From positions 575,962-639,961 of the forward strand of contig JACCES010000001.1 of the NCBI GenBank assembly GCA_013416455.1: a stretch of DNA of 64,000 bases. The letters are read 5' to 3'. The stretch is from Alcaligenaceae bacterium (GTDB lineage Bacteria; Pseudomonadota; Gammaproteobacteria; Burkholderiales; Burkholderiaceae_B). The notes beneath the pieces were generated by a model. That model was not told the DNA's origin. It saw nothing but the letters and a program-made list of their open reading frames with translations, and did not search any database. A program made the translations under genes and the position numbers. Numbering within the stretch: position 1 is the first letter of the stretch; each line of letters begins with the position of its first letter. Positions 60,469-64,000 of the stretch are shown piece after piece.

Positions 60469-60966
60469 AAGCAGCACAGCCTCGTTGGACAACCCGCCGT
60501 CCGTACCGGAATCGGGCCTGGCGGCGCAGTACCGTCTCATGATGGCCTCGATATCGTCGATCGCCCCCAGAATGCCTTCGGCATAGGCTTTTTCCGCCAT
60601 GCGGGACTGCAGCCTGGCGCATACGGCTTCCCACTCGCGCGTATCGGCCGGCACACCGCGATCGGCGATGATTTCGATGCGATGCCGATCCAGCGCAAGA
60701 TAAAGCAGTACGCCGGAACGTTCCGCCGTATCCCACACGCGCAGGCGGCCGAAGACTTCCATCGCCCGCATGCGCGAATCCCGCTCGTGGATCGGGCTGA
60801 CGGCCTCGATGGCCACCACCAGCTCGCCGCCGTGGTCGCGCTCGCAATCGCGAATGCGTTCCGCGATGAGCGCCAGCACTTCGGACGTGAAGTGCCGGCG
60901 TCGCAGCCACTGGCCTTCCAGACTGGACCAGCCCGTCATTTCCTTGATCAATGCCGGTGTGCTCAA
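60466..60966 (-). CDS. TPM-domain protein (soluble)
   Basis: A 166-residue protein with a TPM (TLP18.3/Psb32/MOLO-1) domain. Family blocks are HFTSEVLALIAERIRDCERD, GELVVAIEAVSP, LALDRHRIEIIADRGVPADT and GILGAIDDIEAIMRRYCAA. The ORF has no ATG at the homologous start. TTG at 60966 (LSTPALIKEMTGW) is preceded by GGGGGAAAGG on the minus strand, a good ribosome site; ATG nine codons later is the alternative. It is the third gene of a lemA-TPM-TPM operon, 11 bp after the previous stop. Such trios are common but functionally undefined. Confidence 0.88.
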   Translation of the reverse strand: MSTPALIKEMTGWSSLEGQWLRRRHFTSEVLALIAERIRDCERDHGGELVVAIEAVSPIHERDSRMRAMEVFGRLRVWDTAERSGVLLYLALDRHRIEIIADRGVPADTREWEAVCARLQSRMAEKAYAEGILGAIDDIEAIMRRYCAARPDSGTDGGLSNEAVLL

Positions 60967-60977
60967 GGCCTTTCCCC

Positions 60978-61958
60978 CTACCAGCTTCCGGAAGCGCCGC
61001 CGCCACCGCTGCCGCCGCCGCCCCCACCGCCGAACCCGCCTCCGAAGCCTCCCCCGAAGCCGCCGCCGCCCCGGCCGCCATAGAACCCGCCGCCAAAGCC
61101 GCCCGCCACGCCCCCCCGGCGCGAGGCCCGTATCGCGCCGCCCTTTCCGCCCGCCCCGAAACGGCGGCCGAACAGGGAAATAAGGGCGGCCAAGCCGCCA
61201 AACAGCAGGCCGAGCCACAAGCTGCCGAAGGCCAGCGCCGCGAATATCGTGACGGCAAAGGCAGCGAACAGCGGCGGCATGAAGAAAGCCATGAAGGCCA
61301 GCGGCGCCAGCACCACCTCCACGCTCCACTCATCGTCTGTTTCCGCCCCCTGTGCGGGCGGCGGCAGGCTCTCGCCGTTGATGAGGCGCAGCAGGCTTTC
61401 CACGCCCGCCGCCACGCCGCCGGCGTAGTCGTCCACCGTGAAACGCGGCGTGACCTGTTCACGAATGATGCGTCCCGCCAGCAGATCGGGCACGGCGCCT
61501 TCCAGCCCATAGCCCACCTCGATGCGCAGCCGCCGATCGTTCTTGGCGACCAGAAACAGAATGCCGTCGTCGACGCCTTCCCGTCCCAGCTTCCAGGCAT
61601 CGAAGACGCGGCGCGCATAGCCTTCGATGCTGTCATCGCCCGTGGTGGGCACGATGAGCACCGCCAACTGGGCCCCCTTGCGGGCGTCCAGCTCCGCCAG
61701 CCCGGCTTCCAGGTGCGTGCGCGTATTCGAATCCAGTGTGCCGGTCTGGTCGACCACCCAGCGCTCGAAAGCGGGCACCGGCACTTGCTGGCCCCAAGCG
61801 GACTGCCAGCCGCCGAGACAGACCAGGACCACCGCGGCCAGCCACAGGGCGAATGCGCCCGGATGCCCCGGCCGCCATGCCGTTGACGCTCCGGGCCCCG
61901 CCCCGCCCATGCCGCGCGGGGGGCGGGCTGCGGATTCAGCACACAGGTCGGTGATCAC
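60978..61958 (-). CDS. TPM-domain membrane protein with Gly-rich C-terminus
   Basis: A TPM protein of about 326 residues. The N-terminal signal or anchor is FALWLAAVVLVCLGGWQSAW, followed by the TPM domain (RWVVDQTGTLDSNTRTHLEA, LAVLIVPTTGDDSIEGYARR, RLRIEVGYGLEGAVPDLLAG), two transmembrane segments (PLAFMAFFMPPLFAAFAVTI and LWLGLLFGGLAALISLFG) and a long GGGFGGG-type tail ending in SW. I chose GTG 61958; the longer open frame overlaps lemA, and an internal ATG lies at 61910. The domain faces the periplasm. Second gene of the lemA operon. Confidence 0.88.
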   Translation of the reverse strand: MITDLCAESAARPPRGMGGAGPGASTAWRPGHPGAFALWLAAVVLVCLGGWQSAWGQQVPVPAFERWVVDQTGTLDSNTRTHLEAGLAELDARKGAQLAVLIVPTTGDDSIEGYARRVFDAWKLGREGVDDGILFLVAKNDRRLRIEVGYGLEGAVPDLLAGRIIREQVTPRFTVDDYAGGVAAGVESLLRLINGESLPPPAQGAETDDEWSVEVVLAPLAFMAFFMPPLFAAFAVTIFAALAFGSLWLGLLFGGLAALISLFGRRFGAGGKGGAIRASRRGGVAGGFGGGFYGGRGGGGFGGGFGGGFGGGGGGGSGGGGASGSW

Positions 61959-61971
61959 CGGGCCGCCCTTT

Positions 61972-62580
61972 TCAACCGCCGGCCGAAGCCGGACGCGTGA
62001 ATTCGACTTCGGGCCTGCGCATGATCTCGGATTCGCGCTCCACCCCATAATTGGCCTTCACGTCATAGCCGAAGAGTTTGGCGGTGATGAGGGTGGGGAA
62101 CTGGCGGATGTACACGTTGTATTCCTGCACGGCCTTCACATAGCGGCCGCGCTCGGTGGCGATGCGGTTTTCCGTGCCTTCGAGCTGCGTCATCAGGTCG
62201 CGAAACAGCCCGTCCGCCTTCAGCTGGGGATAGTTTTCGGACACCGCCAGCAGGCGCGACAGCGCCGAGCCCAGCTGGCCCTGGGCCTGCTCGAAGCGCG
62301 CCATGAGTTCCGGATTGTCGAGATCGTCCACGCTGACCCTGATCTGGCCGACCTGGGCACGCGCCTGCGTGACCTCGGTCAGGATGGCCCGCTCATTGAC
62401 CATATAGGCATCGACGGCCTTCACCAGCGAGGGCACCAGTTCGGCCCTGCGCTCGTACTGATTCAAAGCCTGCGACCAGGCGGCCTTCACTTGTTCGTCC
62501 AGCCGCTGGATCTCGTTGTAGCCGCAACCCGACAATAAACCGAAAAAAGGAAGAAATATCAGCAGGAACAGGCGTTTCAT
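61972..62580 (-). CDS. lemA: LemA-family lipoprotein
   Basis: A 202-residue LemA protein. The N-terminus MKRLFLLIFLPFFGLLSGCG has a lipobox-like LLSGC, so it is probably a lipoprotein. LemA blocks are YNEIQRLDEQVKAAWSQALN, QYERRAELVPSLVKAVDAYM and LLAVSENYPQLKADGLFRDL. ATG 62580 is preceded by GGAAA; ATG 62586 is two codons upstream. It is the first gene of the lemA-TPM-TPM operon. LemA proteins are coiled-coil envelope proteins of unclear function. Confidence 0.93.
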   Translation of the reverse strand: MKRLFLLIFLPFFGLLSGCGYNEIQRLDEQVKAAWSQALNQYERRAELVPSLVKAVDAYMVNERAILTEVTQARAQVGQIRVSVDDLDNPELMARFEQAQGQLGSALSRLLAVSENYPQLKADGLFRDLMTQLEGTENRIATERGRYVKAVQEYNVYIRQFPTLITAKLFGYDVKANYGVERESEIMRRPEVEFTRPASAGG

Positions 62581-62774
62581 GACCATTTTCCACAGAAACC
62601 GTGTTGCGCGAGATTACAGCAGCCGCTTCTGCCTGTAAAATAGCGGATTCGCGTGCGAACCAGTCGGCACGCACGGAGCAGCAAGCTTTTCTTGTTCTCT
62701 TCAACATCCGTAAGATCGTCAGCCTGGATTGGTATCTCTCGTCTCCGAGCGATAGGCCGTCGCTGGAGCATTCT

Positions 62775-64000
62775 TTGAATTCCATCACTACATTTGCCGA
62801 CCTCGGTCTGGCAGAACCCTTGTTGCGTGCCATCGCCGAAGCCGGCTACACGCAGCCCACCCCCATCCAGGCACAAGCCATCCCGCAGGTCATCGCCGGC
62901 GGCGATGTGCTCGCCGCCGCGCAGACCGGCACCGGCAAGACCGCCGGCTTCACGCTGCCCATCCTGCACCGCCTGCTGAACACGCCGGCCGGCCAGCGCA
63001 AGCCGGGCCGCCCGCGCGTGCTCGTCCTGACCCCCACCCGCGAACTCGCCGCACAGGTGGAAGAATCCGTGCGCACCTACGGCAAGCACACCCAGGTGCG
63101 CTCCATGGTGATGTTCGGCGGCGTCAACATCAACCCGCAGATCACCACCCTGCGCAAGCCATTGGACATCCTGGTGGCCACCCCGGGCCGCCTGCTGGAC
63201 CATGCCGGCCAGAAAACGGTCGATCTGTCAGGCGTCGAAATGCTGGTGCTGGACGAAGCCGACCGCATGCTCGACATGGGCTTCATCCGCGACATCCGCA
63301 AGGTGCTGGCCCTGCTGCCCAAACAACGCCAGAATCTGTTGTTCTCCGCCACGTTCTCGGACGAGATCCGCGGCCTGGCGACCGGCCTGCTGAAGGATCC
63401 CATCGAAGTTTCGGTGGCCCGGCGCAACACGGCTTCGGAACTCGTGGAACAAGGCGTCGTGCTGACGGAACAAAGCCACAAGCGCGAACTGATCAGCCAC
63501 ATCATCCGCGGCCGCGGCTGGCATCAGGTGCTGGTTTTCACCCGCACCAAGCACGGCGCCAACCGGCTGGCCGAGAAGCTGGTGAAGGACGGCCTGACGG
63601 CCGCCGCCATCCATGGCAACAAGAGCCAGGCGGCCCGCACCCGGGCCCTTTCCGGCTTCAAGGACGGCAAGATCGCGGTGCTCGTCGCCACCGACATCGC
63701 CGCCCGCGGCCTGGATATCGATCAATTGCCGCAAGTGGTCAATTTCGAGCTGCCCAACGTGCCCGAAGACTATGTGCACCGCATCGGCCGCACAGGCCGG
63801 GCGGGCAGCCCCGGTTCGGCCCTGTCGCTGGTCGACAACTCCGAGATCAAGCTGCTGAAGGACATCGAGAAAGTCATCAAGCGCCCCATCGACCGCATCC
63901 AGATCGCCGACTGGGATCCTTCCACCATCGTGCGTACGCCATCGGCGGCCGACGCCGATGACGAGCGCCGCGACTCCGCCGCGCGCGGGCGGCGCGATGG
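62775..64000 (+). CDS. rhlE: DEAD-box RNA helicase, RhlE-like (cut by window end)
   Basis: A frame open to the right edge, 408 complete codons visible. Helicase motifs in order: Q motif ([12 protein letters not shown]), [10 protein letters not shown], Ia PTRELAAQV, Ib [67 protein letters not shown] and [12 protein letters not shown]. It starts at TTG 62775 ([12 protein letters not shown]) after TGGAGCATTC; I see no ATG or GTG in frame further upstream before the divergent lemA region. The C-terminal basic tail is only begun. ATP-dependent RNA remodelling, as in ribosome assembly and RNA decay, is the known family role. Confidence 0.94.
   Translation, partial: MNSITTFADLGLAEPLLRAIAEAGYTQPTPIQAQAIPQVIAGGDVLAAAQTGTGKTAGFTLPILHRLLNTPAGQRKPGRPRVLVLTPTRELAAQVEESVRTYGKHTQVRSMVMFGGVNINPQITTLRKPLDILVATPGRLLDHAGQKTVDLSGVEMLVLDEADRMLDMGFIRDIRKVLALLPKQRQNLLFSATFSDEIRGLATGLLKDPIEVSVARRNTASELVEQGVVLTEQSHKRELISHIIRGRGWHQVLVFTRTKHGANRLAEKLVKDGLTAAAIHGNKSQAARTRALSGFKDGKIAVLVATDIAARGLDIDQLPQVVNFELPNVPEDYVHRIGRTGRAGSPGSALSLVDNSEIKLLKDIEKVIKRPIDRIQIADWDPSTIVRTPSAADADDERRDSAARGRRD

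Noticed and set aside
60990..61090. GC-rich repetitive tract resembling a repeat array
   Set aside because: It is the coding sequence of the GGGFGGG tail of the TPM-domain protein, read on the minus strand.
1..64000. tRNA, rRNA or CRISPR array
   Set aside because: No cloverleaf with a GGTTCRA-type T-loop, no rRNA segment and no regularly spaced direct repeats were seen. The only tandem repeat (60228-60374) has no spacers.

Overview
This is a GC-rich chromosomal window (roughly 64-66% GC by eye) with tightly packed operons. It contains many orphan Bug/TctC-type solute receptors with no TctA or TctB membrane partners. Together with the IclR, LysR and GntR regulators, CaiB/BaiF CoA-transferases, the carboxynorspermidine route to polyamines and the overall gene style, this suggests a Betaproteobacterium of the family Alcaligenaceae (Bordetella/Achromobacter relatives). 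I see no rRNA, tRNA, CRISPR array, prophage or complete insertion sequence.

Left part (1-17.4 kb). A cut SDR gene is followed by a LacI regulator, an APH-fold kinase and an enolase paralogue with changed catalytic residues, which looks like a catabolic module. Next come a decayed Bug receptor, an MmgE/PrpD protein and a MocR regulator. Divergent from the MocR gene are a HisC-like aminotransferase and an apparent operon: peptide-type ABC importer, MlrC-type metallopeptidase and M20 amidohydrolase. Together these would import and hydrolyse an amide- or ureido-type compound.

Middle part I (17.5-27.8 kb). An acid-degradation cluster has two paralogous IclR regulators, two paralogous Bug receptors, a CoA-transferase, two acyl-CoA dehydrogenases, an AcuI/YhdH-like reductase and a nitronate monooxygenase-like flavoprotein. 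All three of its promoter regions carry the same 17-bp palindrome, so it looks like one regulon.

Middle part II (27.8-37.6 kb). A polyamine operon (XRE regulator, nspC, carboxynorspermidine synthase) sits behind a terminator-like leader hairpin. It is followed by dtd and a LysR gene, then an IclR-Bug-ThDP-enzyme module of visibly lower GC, and a CDF transporter.

Right part (37.6-64 kb). A LysR gene is divergent from lactonase, Bug, CaiB and HMG-CoA-lyase-like genes, followed by a PEP-mutase-family lyase. Then come a NitT/TauT-type ABC operon divergent from a GntR gene, an aldo-keto reductase, and a soluble Cache-Cache-CheW protein divergent from a chemoreceptor. Housekeeping genes close the window: thpR, an NAD-binding/DoxX-like fusion, a GlsB-type protein, DUF1232, the DUF2868/DUF3482 pair, lemA with two TPM-domain genes, and a DEAD-box helicase that runs off the end.

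The most unusual feature is a dispersed structured repeat with four copies (near 2.6, 29.2, 34.5 and 60.4 kb). It starts at or just after the stop codon of the upstream gene, always in the sense orientation. The three full copies form hairpins whose stems differ in sequence but keep pairing. One copy also encodes the first 40 residues of the APH-type kinase ORF.
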